44,196 bases of DNA from an uncultured Fimbriimonadaceae bacterium (GTDB lineage Bacteria; Armatimonadota; Fimbriimonadia; Fimbriimonadales; Fimbriimonadaceae): NCBI GenBank assembly GCA_937961665.1, contig CALGMO010000010.1, positions 1 through 44,196 of the forward strand. Reading direction: 5' to 3'. Numbering within the stretch: position 1 is the stretch's first letter; each line of letters begins with the position of its first letter. The notes under the pieces are model-generated. The model saw nothing but the letters and a program-made list of their open reading frames with translations. It did not search any database and was not told where the DNA came from. A program made the translations under genes and the position numbers. Positions 8,423-17,067 of the stretch are shown piece after piece.

Positions 8423-8428
8423 AGGTTA
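8423..8428 (-). promoter_or_regulatory. -10 box (TAACCT) 6 nt before the DprA-like gene
   Basis: TAACCT on the minus strand is separated from the ATG at 8416 by AGAGTC, with no ribosome-binding site. It fits the leaderless pattern seen at several other genes here. Confidence 0.45.
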
Positions 8429-8462
8429 CCACGCCCGCCAGCGAACTTCCCCGACAACCGGT

Positions 8463-8471
8463 TGGTAAAAT
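8463..8471 (+). promoter_or_regulatory. Extended -10 (TGG-TAAAAT) of the mannosidase gene
   Basis: TGGTAAAAT lies 20 nt before the mannosidase ATG at 8492. The TGn extension suggests a promoter that tolerates a weak -35, and I see no good -35. Just upstream is the palindrome AACCGGTT (8457-8464), a possible operator overlapping the promoter. Confidence 0.45.
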
Positions 8472-8491
8472 GGCAAACCTGCGGAGGGTTC

Positions 8492-11400
8492 ATGCTCAAG
8501 CACACTCAGCTCACTCACCGGCGCGTCCAACAGTTCATCCAGAGCCTCCAGCCCAAGGTCTTCGGGCAGAGGTTCCCGCTCTCGATCGAGTTCTGCGACG
8601 CGCCGCACCCCGACCAGCGAGCCGCGCAGGCCGGCGTGTGGAGGCCGGTGGAGCCTGGGCACCGCTACGGACCCGCCTACAAGACGTTCTGGTTCCGCCT
8701 GAAGGGCAGCATCCCCGCGGAGCTCGAAGGCAAGGAGGCCGTGGTCTTCCCCGAGGTGGGCGGAGAGCGCACCGTGTGGGTCGACGGCTCGCCCGTGGCC
8801 GGCGTGGACGAGTTCCACGCCTGGTACACCGTTTCGACGAGCGCGCGCGCCGGCGAGCCGATCGAGCTGTACGTGCAGGCCTACACCCGCAACCCGCAGT
8901 GCCGGGTCGAGGGCCGCGAGGAGCCCCGCGAGAAGCTGGTCGAGACCGTCCAGGCCTGCACGCTGACGTCGATCGACCGCGACCTGCAGGCCCTGCTGTT
9001 CGACCTCGAGTTCAGCGAGAACCTGCTCTCCGCGCTGGACGAGCGAGACCCCTCGCACGCCACCATCCTCCGCGCCCTCAACGACGTGTGCAACCTCGAG
9101 GCGGCCGGCCATCCGGACTGGATCGCCCGGGGTCGGCGCATCGTGCGCGACGCGCTCGGGTCGATCAACTGCGAGCTGAAGCACACCGTGACGGCGGTCG
9201 GCCACGCGCACCTCGACACCGCCTGGTTCTGGCCGCTCGACATCACGATGAAGAAGATGGCGCACACCACCGCCAGCCAGCTGGCGCTGATGGACCGCTA
9301 TCCGGAGTACGTGTTCGCGCACAGCCAGGCGTCGCAATACGAGTGGCTGGAGCAGCAGTATCCGGTGCTGTTCGAGCGTGTGAAGGAGAAGATCCGGGCG
9401 GGCCAGTGGGAGCCGGTCGGGTCCATGTGGGTGGAGGCCGACTGCAACCTCCCCGGCGGAGAGTCGCTCGTGCGCCAGTTCCTCTACGGGCGCCGCTACT
9501 TCCGCGAGAAGCTGGGCTACGAGACCCACGACATGTGGCTGCCGGATGTGTTCGGCTACTCCGCCGCGCTGCCCCAGATCCTGGCCAAGTTCGGCATCAA
9601 GACGTTCGTCACCCAGAAGATCAGCTGGAACCAGACGAACAAGTTCCCGCACCACACGTTCTGGTGGGAGGGCATCGACGGCACGCGCGTCTGGACCCAC
9701 TTCCCGCCGGCCGACACCTACTGCGGGGACTGCACGCCCAAACAGCTCCTGCACAGCGTGCGCAACTACGCCGACCACGGCAGATGCGACCACTCCCTGT
9801 ACCTGTTCGGCTGGGGCGACGGCGGCGGCGGCCCGACGGAGAAGCACCTCGAGTTCCTCCGCCGCGCGAGGGTCGCTCCCGGTCTCCCGGAGATCCAGAG
9901 CCGGCGCAGGGCGCTCGAGTTCTTCCGCGAGGCCCAGTCCAAGTCCAAGGACCTCATGGTCTGGGTCGGCGAGCTGTACCTGGAGCTGCATCGTGGCACC
10001 TACACCAGCCAGGCGGCGACCAAGAAGGGCAACCGCATGGGCGAGTTCGCGCTGCGCGACGCCGAGTGGCTGGCCGCGTTCGACCCGGAGAACCGGTACC
10101 CCGCCGAGGAGCTGGAGCGGCTGTGGAAGCTGCTGCTGCTGAACCAGTTCCACGACATCATCCCCGGCTCCTCGGTGCGCGAGGTGTACGAGGACGCGGC
10201 CCGCGACTACGCCGAGATCCAAGAGGGCGCCTCCCGCATCATCGAGGCCAGCCTGAAGGCGATCGGAGGCCGGCTGGACACCTCCGGCTTCCACCGGCCG
10301 GTCGCGCTGTTCCACAACGCGGGCATCGTCTCGCAGGCAGCGATCCCCTGGGGCGACGAGCCGGTCCCCCAATCGGTCGCGTGCGGCGGAGAGCGCCTGC
10401 CCGTGCAGCTCGTCGACGACCTGGGTGAGACCAAGCTCGTGTTCCCGACGCCGGAGGCCGCGGTCGGCACGGTGGCCGTCGCCGACCTGTCGCCCGAGCC
10501 GCCCAAGGCCAAGTTCCGTCTCAAGGCGTCCAGCCGCCGCATCGAGAACGGCGAGTGGTCCGTGCGCTTCGACGCGAACGGCAACATCCTCAGCATCGAG
10601 GACCTCGAGGACCGCACGGAGTTCGTCGAGCCGGGCCGCCTCGCCAACGTGTTCCAGCTGCTCGACGACCGGCCGCTGTTCTGGAGCGCCTGGGACGTGG
10701 ACGCGTACTCGTTCGAGACGGCGCAGGACCTGCTGAAGTGCGAGAGCTTCGAGATCGTCGAGCGAGGCCCGGTGCGCGTCGCCGCGAAGATCGTGCGGAG
10801 GTTCGGCGACAGCACCATCACGCAGCTGGTCAGCCTCGGCCCGACGCCCGGCGTGCGGTTCGACACGCTCGTCGACTGGCGCGAGGAGAACAAGATGCTC
10901 AAGGTGGCGTTCCCGGTGAACGTGCACTCGAACCGCGCCACGTACGAGATCCAGTTCGGCAGCGTCGAGCGGCCGACGCACGCGAACACCTCGTGGGACC
11001 AAGCACGGTTCGAGGTTTGCGCCCAGAAGTGGGTGGACCTCAGCGAGGGCGACCTGGGCGTGGCGCTGCTGAACGACTGCAAGTACGGCCACGACGTGCG
11101 AGGCAACACCATCCGCCTGTCGCTGCTTCGGTCGCCCAAGGCGCCCGACCCCGAGTGCGACATGGGCCTGCACCGGTTCACCTACGTGCTGCTGCCGCAC
11201 CTCGGTCCCGTCCAGTACAGCGAGGTGGTCGAGGCCGCCTACGCGCTGAACGCCCCGCTCCGATGGGCGTGGCTGGAGGCGAAGCCCGGCGCGCAGGGCC
11301 AGCTCGAACCGCTGGTCCAGAGCGACTCCCGGCACCTGATGATCGAGGCGGTGAAGCGGGCCGAGGACGGCCGCGGACTGATCGTGCGCCTGTACGAGTG

Positions 11401-11566
11401 CCACCACACGCGCGGAGAGGCGAACGTCTCGTGCCTCCTGCCGGTCAAGGAGGCCTACCTCTGCGACCTGGAGGAGCGGACGATCGAGGAGCTGGAGGTG
11501 GAGGACGGCGCCGCCCGCGTCTCCTACAGGCCGTTCGAGATCCTCACGCTGCGGCTGATCGTGTAA
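8492..11566 (+). CDS. Alpha-mannosidase, glycoside hydrolase family 38
   Basis: Retaining zinc-dependent alpha-mannosidase of 1024 residues, the size of the cytosolic MAN2C1-type branch. There is no signal peptide, so it acts on imported oligosaccharides in the cytoplasm. An N-terminal beta-sandwich of about 230 residues precedes the catalytic barrel. Zinc ligands and nucleophile are readable: H240 and D242 in GHAHLDTAW, D352 in LPDVFGYSAALPQ (nucleophile), and H554 in NQFHDIIPGSS. C-terminal beta domains follow (about 640-1024). GGAGG at 8483-8487 supports the ATG at 8492. An MFS transporter starts 19 bp downstream and probably shares the transcript, which suggests an uptake-plus-hydrolysis pair. 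Confidence 0.95.
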   Translation: MLKHTQLTHRRVQQFIQSLQPKVFGQRFPLSIEFCDAPHPDQRAAQAGVWRPVEPGHRYGPAYKTFWFRLKGSIPAELEGKEAVVFPEVGGERTVWVDGSPVAGVDEFHAWYTVSTSARAGEPIELYVQAYTRNPQCRVEGREEPREKLVETVQACTLTSIDRDLQALLFDLEFSENLLSALDERDPSHATILRALNDVCNLEAAGHPDWIARGRRIVRDALGSINCELKHTVTAVGHAHLDTAWFWPLDITMKKMAHTTASQLALMDRYPEYVFAHSQASQYEWLEQQYPVLFERVKEKIRAGQWEPVGSMWVEADCNLPGGESLVRQFLYGRRYFREKLGYETHDMWLPDVFGYSAALPQILAKFGIKTFVTQKISWNQTNKFPHHTFWWEGIDGTRVWTHFPPADTYCGDCTPKQLLHSVRNYADHGRCDHSLYLFGWGDGGGGPTEKHLEFLRRARVAPGLPEIQSRRRALEFFREAQSKSKDLMVWVGELYLELHRGTYTSQAATKKGNRMGEFALRDAEWLAAFDPENRYPAEELERLWKLLLLNQFHDIIPGSSVREVYEDAARDYAEIQEGASRIIEASLKAIGGRLDTSGFHRPVALFHNAGIVSQAAIPWGDEPVPQSVACGGERLPVQLVDDLGETKLVFPTPEAAVGTVAVADLSPEPPKAKFRLKASSRRIENGEWSVRFDANGNILSIEDLEDRTEFVEPGRLANVFQLLDDRPLFWSAWDVDAYSFETAQDLLKCESFEIVERGPVRVAAKIVRRFGDSTITQLVSLGPTPGVRFDTLVDWREENKMLKVAFPVNVHSNRATYEIQFGSVERPTHANTSWDQARFEVCAQKWVDLSEGDLGVALLNDCKYGHDVRGNTIRLSLLRSPKAPDPECDMGLHRFTYVLLPHLGPVQYSEVVEAAYALNAPLRWAWLEAKPGAQGQLEPLVQSDSRHLMIEAVKRAEDGRGLIVRLYECHHTRGEANVSCLLPVKEAYLCDLEERTIEELEVEDGAARVSYRPFEILTLRLIV

Positions 11567-11585
11567 CCTGAGAGGCGGGCCGGCG

Positions 11586-12893
11586 ATGGGAGTCTCCGCT
11601 GCAGCCCACGGTTCCGGCCCGCCCGCCTCGCCCGAGGCCTACGCCAACCTGCACCTGCGCAGGAACTTCCTGCTGATCGTCTCCGAGGCCGGCCTGTTCT
11701 TTCTGGGGCTCGCGTTCTTCGACGGCTCCACCGTGCTGCCGTCCCTTCTGCGGAAGCTCGGCGCCTCCGACACGCTGATCGGCTTCACGCGGCTGGTGCA
11801 GGTGCTTGGGTTCACCCTGCCCGCTCTGTGGGCGGCCCACGCGATCCACGGCCGGCGGCGGCACCTGCCGTTCCTGATCAAGGGCTGCTGGCTGGCCCGA
11901 TCCGGCCTGTTCCTTCTGCCCTTCGCGATCCTCCTGCTCGCCGAGAGCCATCCCGCTCTGCTGGTGGCGCTGTTCTTCTGGGTGTACGCGCAGTTCTGGT
12001 TCGTCGACGGGGCGTGCGCGATCTCCTGGTACGACATCACCGCCAAGGCGATCCCCGCGCGGGTCCGCGGACGCCTGTTCGGCACCATGCAGACGCTCGC
12101 CGGCATCGCGGCGGTGGCCGGAGCGGCGGGCGTCTCGTGGGCGCTCTCGCGGCGCGGCCCGGAGTACCCCGCGAACTACGCGCTGCTGGCCGGCGTGTGG
12201 GCCGCGGGGGCGCTGGGGTCGCTCGTGCTGCTGATGCTGCTCCGAGAGCCGGAGGGCGAGGTCGGAGAGGGGCCCAAGCCGTCGTTCTGGCAGTACGTGC
12301 GGTCCACCATCCCGCTGGTCCGCAACAACCCCGTCCTGAGGCGGGTGATCCTTGCCCGCTTCGTGCTGGAGGGATCCGGCATGGCCGTCCCGTTTTACGC
12401 GCTCTACGCGCAGGACAACCTGGGGGCGGCGGCCTCGCTGCTGGGGATCTACATCGGAGCCAAGAGCCTCGGCAAGATCGGCACCGGGCCGCTGTGGGGA
12501 TGGATCATCGACCGCTTCGGGCCGATGGCCGGCTTCCGGCTGGTGTCGGTGTGCGTCGCGCTGGTGCCCGCCGCGGCTCTGCTGGTCGGCCTGACCGGCA
12601 ACCCGATGGCGATGGTCGGCCCCTTCCTGCTGATGGGTTCGGTCGAGGACGGCCTCTGGATGACCTCGAACACGGTGGTCATGGCGAACACCTCCGACTC
12701 GGACCGGCCGCTGGCGGTGGGAGCCTTCGCCGTGGCGCTGGCCCCGACGGCGGCGTACGGGCCGATCGGGGGCCTCCTGGCCCAGACGGTCGGCTACGGG
12801 GCGTCGTTCGGGGCCGCGCTGGCCTTCGCCTGCGCGGGGTGCCTGATCGCGCTCACGGCGAGGGCCGCCTCCGGCGCACGATCCGCCGCTTAG
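11586..12893 (+). CDS. Major facilitator superfamily transporter
   Basis: 435 residues with about 12 hydrophobic segments, for example LLIVSEAGLFFLGLAFF, LVALFFWVYAQFW and LGSLVLLMLL, and a hydrophilic central loop around residues 220-240. Short basic loops such as GRRRHLP and PARVRGRLFGTM after helices 2 and 4 fit the MFS A-motif positions. Substrate cannot be read from the sequence. Its position 19 bp after the GH38 gene makes a saccharide or glycan breakdown product a reasonable inference. The last 41 bp overlap the convergent 3' end of topA, with coding on both strands there. Confidence 0.85.
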   Translation: MGVSAAAHGSGPPASPEAYANLHLRRNFLLIVSEAGLFFLGLAFFDGSTVLPSLLRKLGASDTLIGFTRLVQVLGFTLPALWAAHAIHGRRRHLPFLIKGCWLARSGLFLLPFAILLLAESHPALLVALFFWVYAQFWFVDGACAISWYDITAKAIPARVRGRLFGTMQTLAGIAAVAGAAGVSWALSRRGPEYPANYALLAGVWAAGALGSLVLLMLLREPEGEVGEGPKPSFWQYVRSTIPLVRNNPVLRRVILARFVLEGSGMAVPFYALYAQDNLGAAASLLGIYIGAKSLGKIGTGPLWGWIIDRFGPMAGFRLVSVCVALVPAAALLVGLTGNPMAMVGPFLLMGSVEDGLWMTSNTVVMANTSDSDRPLAVGAFAVALAPTAAYGPIGGLLAQTVGYGASFGAALAFACAGCLIALTARAASGARSAA

Positions 12894-15483
12894 GCGCGGG
12901 GCCTGCCGCGCGCTTGGCCTCCAGAAGCCGCACGGCCTCCTCTTGGGTGACGGACTTCGGATCCATCCCCTTGGGCAACGTCGCGTTGACCGTGCCGTCG
13001 GTCACGTAGGGGCCGTACCGCCCATCGAGCACGCGCACCGCCCCCGACGGCGTCTCGAACGTCTGGATCGGCTCCGTCGGCGCACGGCGGCCCCCCGCCC
13101 GCCGGGTCCTCGGCTGGGAGAGGAGCCTGAGCGCGCCATCCAGGTCGATCTCCAGCGCGTCGCGCCAGCTGTCCAGGTTGCGGATCTCGTCGCCGCACTG
13201 GATGTACGCGCCGTAACGGCCCATCTTGGCCTCGATCGGGAGCCCGCTCTCCGGATGCTCCCCGATGCGGCGGGGCAACCGGCGCAGCAGCTCCAGGCTC
13301 TCGGCGTCCACCTCCTCGGGCTTCAGGTCCGGCGGCAGAGAGACCCTCTTCGGCTCCCCGCCGTCCGGATCCTCGAACTCCACGTAGGGGCCGAAGCGCC
13401 CCTTGCGGACCGTCGCCCTGAGGCCCTCGGACTCCACCTCGGCGAGCTTGCTCAGCCCCTTCGCTCCTCCGGCCAGGAGCGCGCGCGCCTGCTCCACCCC
13501 GAAGTCGGCCGGGGGATAGTCGTCCGGAACGCTCACGGCCTTGCCGTCGGGCCCCTCGAGGTAAGGACCGAAGCGACCGACCTTCACCACGTAGCGGAAC
13601 CCGGTGTCCGGATCCACGCCCACCTCGACCTCCGGATAGCCGATGCTCAGCAGCTTGGCTCGGTCCTCCGTCTGGTCGCGCAGGCCCGGCTGGCTGCCGT
13701 CTCCGAAGTAGAACTCGCGCAGGTAGGAAACCCAATCCCGCTGGCCCTCGGCGATCTCGTCCAGCTCGTCCTCCATCCGCTTGGTGAACCGCAGATCGAC
13801 GAGCTCCGAGAAGTGCCTCTCCAACAGCTCGGTCACCGCGAAGGCCGTGAACGTGGGGATCAGCTCGTTCTTGCGCTTGAAGCAGTAGCCCCGGTCCTGG
13901 ATCGTGCCCAGAATACTGGCGTAGGTGCTGGGCCGCCCGATGCCCTCCTCCTCCAGCCTCTTGACCAGGGAGGCCTCGGTGTAGCGGGCCGGCGGACGGG
14001 TGGTTCGCTCGGTGGCCTCCACGCTCTGCGGCTCGACCTCCTCGCCCTGCCGGACGCGGGGCAGCACGGTCTCGCGGTCGGCCAGCTCGGCCTCCGGGTC
14101 GTCCGCTCCCTCGACGTACGCCTTGAGGAAGCCGGGGAAAACGATCGTCTGCCCCGTCGCCACGAACTCCGCGACGCCCCTGGAAGACGGCGCGTGCACG
14201 TCGATCCGGGCGCGCATCAGCTGGGCGTCGGCCATCTGGCAGGCGACCGTTCTCTTCCAGATCAGCTCGTACAGCCTGTACTGATCGTCGGTCAGGTACG
14301 GCCTCACGTCGGCCGGGCGGCGCCAGAGGTCGGTCGGCCGGATCGCCTCGTGCGCCTCCTGCGCCGACTCGGACTTCGTCTTGTACCGCCTGGGCTGTCG
14401 GGGCACGTACTCCAATCCGTACATCTCGCGGATGAGCTCGCGGGCCTCCTTCACTGCGCGCTCCGCCAGGTTCAGGCTGTCGGTGCGCATGTAGGTGATC
14501 AGGCCGACGCGCTCGCCCCCCAGGTCGACGCCCTCGTACAGCTGCTGGGCGATGCGCATCGTGTCGCGCGCCGAGAGCCGCAGCCTCCGGCTGGCCTCCT
14601 GCTGCAGGGTGCTGGTCATGAACGGAGGCGGAGGGGACTGCTTGGCGGGGGTCTCGGCGACTTTGGCCACCGTCCATGGCCTGGCATCCCGCAGCTCGCG
14701 AGCCAGCTCTCCAGCCTCGCCGATCGCCAGCACCAGCGGCCCGTCGCTCTTCGGCTTCCCCGTGTTCGGGTCGAAGTCGTCGGACTCGGCGAGCGGCCTG
14801 CCCCCCAGGCGAGCCAGCTTGGCCCGGAACGAGCCCTCTTCCGCCTGGATCAGCGCCTCGATGGCGGCGTAGGCGGCCGGGACGAAGCTCTTCCGCTGCC
14901 TCTCGCGCTCCACCAGGAGCCGCACGGCCACCGACTGCACCCTGCCCGCGCTCAGCCCGCGCGCCACCTTCTTCCACAGCACGGGAGACACGCTGTAGCC
15001 GTACAGCCGGTCCAGGATGCGGCGGGCCTCCTGCGCACGGACGAGGTTCTCGTCGATGTCCCGCGGGTTCTCCAGCGCTCGCCGGATGGCCTCGGGCGTG
15101 ATCTCGTGGAACACGATGCGGCGCACCGGCTTGTTCTTCGGCCGACCCAGCTCCTGCAGGATGTGCCAGCTGATGCTCTCGCCCTCGCGGTCCTCGTCCG
15201 TCGCCAGCAGCAGCGAGCCCGCCGCCTTGGCCGCGGACTTCAGCCGCTTCACCGTCTGCTCCTTCTCCTTGGGCACGATGTACAGCGGCTTGAACCCGTT
15301 CTCGACGTCGACGCCCAGCCGAGCCCAGGACTGCTTCCTGACCTCCGCCGGCACGTCGGAGGCCTTCTCCGGCAGGTCGCGGATGTGACCAACCGAAGCC
15401 TCGACCTGGTAGTCGGGCCCGAGGAACCGGCTGATGGTCTTGGCCTTCGCCGGAGATTCGACGATCACGAGCGTTTTCGACAT
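12853..15483 (-). CDS. topA: DNA topoisomerase I (type IA)
   Basis: Relaxes negative supercoils through a 5'-phosphotyrosine intermediate. 876 residues. The N-terminal TOPRIM domain starts MSKTLVIVESPAKAKT and carries TDEDREGE (95-102). The active-site tyrosine is Y331 in GLITYMRTDS. The C-terminal quarter has no CxxC zinc fingers. Instead it holds four repeats built on GRFGPY/GRYGAY/GRYGPY (near VKVGRFGPYLEG, VRKGRFGPYVEF, AKMGRYGAYIQC and LDGRYGPYVTD), the TOPRIM C-terminal repeat seen in several Terrabacteria. The tail is very basic (KRRIVRRRRPSP). ATG 15483 has AGAAGG upstream, and the leader contains a GGGGGCGCCCCC palindrome. The 3' end overlaps the MFS gene by 41 bp. Confidence 0.96.
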   Translation of the reverse strand: MSKTLVIVESPAKAKTISRFLGPDYQVEASVGHIRDLPEKASDVPAEVRKQSWARLGVDVENGFKPLYIVPKEKEQTVKRLKSAAKAAGSLLLATDEDREGESISWHILQELGRPKNKPVRRIVFHEITPEAIRRALENPRDIDENLVRAQEARRILDRLYGYSVSPVLWKKVARGLSAGRVQSVAVRLLVERERQRKSFVPAAYAAIEALIQAEEGSFRAKLARLGGRPLAESDDFDPNTGKPKSDGPLVLAIGEAGELARELRDARPWTVAKVAETPAKQSPPPPFMTSTLQQEASRRLRLSARDTMRIAQQLYEGVDLGGERVGLITYMRTDSLNLAERAVKEARELIREMYGLEYVPRQPRRYKTKSESAQEAHEAIRPTDLWRRPADVRPYLTDDQYRLYELIWKRTVACQMADAQLMRARIDVHAPSSRGVAEFVATGQTIVFPGFLKAYVEGADDPEAELADRETVLPRVRQGEEVEPQSVEATERTTRPPARYTEASLVKRLEEEGIGRPSTYASILGTIQDRGYCFKRKNELIPTFTAFAVTELLERHFSELVDLRFTKRMEDELDEIAEGQRDWVSYLREFYFGDGSQPGLRDQTEDRAKLLSIGYPEVEVGVDPDTGFRYVVKVGRFGPYLEGPDGKAVSVPDDYPPADFGVEQARALLAGGAKGLSKLAEVESEGLRATVRKGRFGPYVEFEDPDGGEPKRVSLPPDLKPEEVDAESLELLRRLPRRIGEHPESGLPIEAKMGRYGAYIQCGDEIRNLDSWRDALEIDLDGALRLLSQPRTRRAGGRRAPTEPIQTFETPSGAVRVLDGRYGPYVTDGTVNATLPKGMDPKSVTQEEAVRLLEAKRAAGPAPKRRIVRRRRPSP

Positions 15484-15594
15484 GCCTTCTCTTGGCGGGG
15501 GGCGCCCCCGGAAAGCCTGAGCATCCTACCCGAAGCCTCGGACGGGCGGTTTCCGCCGGGCGAGGGGACACGGCGGCGCCTCCCGTTCGTTACC

Positions 15595-15600
15595 TATAAT
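15595..15600 (+). promoter_or_regulatory. Consensus -10 box (TATAAT) of the transglutaminase operon
   Basis: A perfect TATAAT overlaps the first possible ATG (15599-15601), which makes that start unlikely. It points to the next in-frame ATG at 15614, 13 nt beyond the box, with a very short leader. No good -35 is visible. The promoter would serve the four-gene unit ending with hpf. Confidence 0.6.
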
Positions 15601-15613
15601 GGTGTCCGTCTCC

Positions 15614-17038
15614 ATGTTCTCCAGACTTCTCTCCCTTTGGGTCCTTTTGCTCCTCGCCGCCTCCCGGGCCCCGGCCTCTCCCACCGACGAATCCTGGCTC
15701 GGTTTGTTCCTGAACGGCCGCAAGGTGGGCTACGCGCAGAGCCTGGTCGCCGAGGACCTCTTCGAGGGACGCAAGGCCCAGCGGACCGACGCGCGGACCC
15801 TGCTGGACGTTGCGCTGCTCGGCACCCCGCTCCAGATGGACCTCCGATCGACCACCTGGAGCCGAGACGGCAAGCCTCTGCGGATGACGTTCCGCGTCGA
15901 GAGCTCCGGGCGGGTCCAGTCGCTCGAAGCGCGATTCCGGGACAGCAAGATCGAGATCGCGGTGGAGAACGGAGGCCAGAAGTCCCGCAAGGTGCTGGAC
16001 CTGCCCAAGGACGGACCGGTCGTCGACGACCCCATCGACGCCCTGCTCCGAAGCCCCGACAAGGCGCGGGCGCGGACGGTGTACGTCCTCGACCCCCTCA
16101 CGGCCAGCCTGGTGCGCAACGAGGTGAGGCCCGGCCCGGAGGTGGAGGTCGAGGTGCGCGGGCGCAGGCTCAAGGCCCGTCGGGTGGACATCGCCGACCC
16201 GCGCGCCTCCTCGCGCGTGTACCTGGACGCCAAGGACAACATCCTGAAGGCCGAGGGGCCGATGGGCCTCGAGATGATCCCGATGCCCAGGGAGGAGGCT
16301 CTCGCTCCTGCCGAGCCGGGGGCCGCGGACGGCATCGACCTCGCCTCGGCGTCGCGCATCCGCCCGGACAGGCCGATCCCGGCGCCCTGGGACGTCCGCA
16401 GGCTGAAGGTGCTGCTGACGGGGCCGGAGGTGCCGCGCCTGCCCAGCGACCCCCACCAGACCGTGTCCAAAGACGACCGAGGCTGGATCATCGACGTCCA
16501 TCCGGTGCCGTTCGACCCGGACAGGTCGGGCACTATCGCGCAGGCCCGGCAGAGCCAGCCCCGCTTCGCCGGGCCCAGCCTCTATCTCCCCGCGGACGCC
16601 CCGGAGATCGCCTCGCTCGCCCGGCGCATCGTCGGAACCGAGGCCAACGCGGCAAAGGCCGCCGCCAGGATCCAGGACTGGGTGTACGAGCAGATGCGGC
16701 CCAACGCGGGCATCGGCGTGCTGCGCGACGCACGGGAGGTGCTGAAGACGAAGGAGGGGGTGTGCCGGGACTACGCGGTGCTCACGGCGGCCCTGCTCCG
16801 CGCCGCAGGCATCCCCGCCCGGCTCGCTTCCGGCCTGATCTACCAGGACGGCGCGTTCTACTACCACGCTTGGGCCGAGGCGTGGACCGGCAGGGACTGG
16901 CTGGGGGTCGACTCCACCCGCCCGCGGCGCGGCCTGTCCGCCCTGCACGTCAAGATCGCCGAGGGGAACGTGGAGGAGGCCTACAACTTCGCTTTTCTGG
17001 ACAAAGCCCGGATCCAGGTGCTGGAAACGGGGCAATAA
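15614..17038 (+). CDS. Secreted transglutaminase-like cysteine protein
   Basis: 474 residues. A signal peptide (FSRLLSLWVLLLLAAS, cleavage near ASRAPASP) indicates export. Residues 30-320 are a beta-rich region of unknown fold. The C-terminal transglutaminase-like domain has the full catalytic triad: C384 in EGVCRDYA, H418 in YYHAWAEAW and D433 in GVDSTRP. Such domains usually act as proteases or amidases rather than cross-linkers; the substrate is unknown. I prefer ATG 15614 because TATAAT overlaps the alternative ATG at 15599. It is the first gene of a run with the PIN/TRAM protein, IspDF and HPF. The stop overlaps an ATG (TAATG). Confidence 0.87.
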   Translation: MFSRLLSLWVLLLLAASRAPASPTDESWLGLFLNGRKVGYAQSLVAEDLFEGRKAQRTDARTLLDVALLGTPLQMDLRSTTWSRDGKPLRMTFRVESSGRVQSLEARFRDSKIEIAVENGGQKSRKVLDLPKDGPVVDDPIDALLRSPDKARARTVYVLDPLTASLVRNEVRPGPEVEVEVRGRRLKARRVDIADPRASSRVYLDAKDNILKAEGPMGLEMIPMPREEALAPAEPGAADGIDLASASRIRPDRPIPAPWDVRRLKVLLTGPEVPRLPSDPHQTVSKDDRGWIIDVHPVPFDPDRSGTIAQARQSQPRFAGPSLYLPADAPEIASLARRIVGTEANAAKAAARIQDWVYEQMRPNAGIGVLRDAREVLKTKEGVCRDYAVLTAALLRAAGIPARLASGLIYQDGAFYYHAWAEAWTGRDWLGVDSTRPRRGLSALHVKIAEGNVEEAYNFAFLDKARIQVLETGQ

Positions 17039-17067
17039 TGAAGGAAAGGGACCTGCATCTTGGGTAG
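17038..17067 (+). other. Nine-codon minicistron bridging two genes
   Basis: An ATG overlapping the transglutaminase stop (TAATG) opens a nine-codon frame that ends at TAG 17065-17067, seven bases past the first base of the TTG start (17060) of the next gene. An in-frame stop at 17039-17041 excludes any earlier start for the PIN/TRAM gene. The layout would let a terminating ribosome re-initiate at the weak TTG. Expression is unproven. Confidence 0.35.

Noticed and set aside
8426-11407. 993-codon open frame antisense to the GH38 gene
   Set aside because: Shadow of a high-GC gene. It has no recognisable domain, while the plus strand encodes a clear GH38 enzyme with all zinc ligands.
15498-15509. 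GGGGGCGCCCCC as a regulatory site for topA
   Set aside because: Self-complementary but without a loop, and G/C palindromes of this length are common at this composition.
15599-15601. Earlier ATG for the transglutaminase-like protein
   Set aside because: It overlaps the TATAAT box and cannot be on a transcript made from it. The signal peptide begins at the next ATG, 15614.
12943-17067. 1374-codon plus-strand frame across topA and the transglutaminase gene
   Set aside because: It is antisense to the conserved topA for most of its length and overlaps the real transglutaminase in another frame. The composition is the His/Arg/Leu-rich pattern of a shadow frame.
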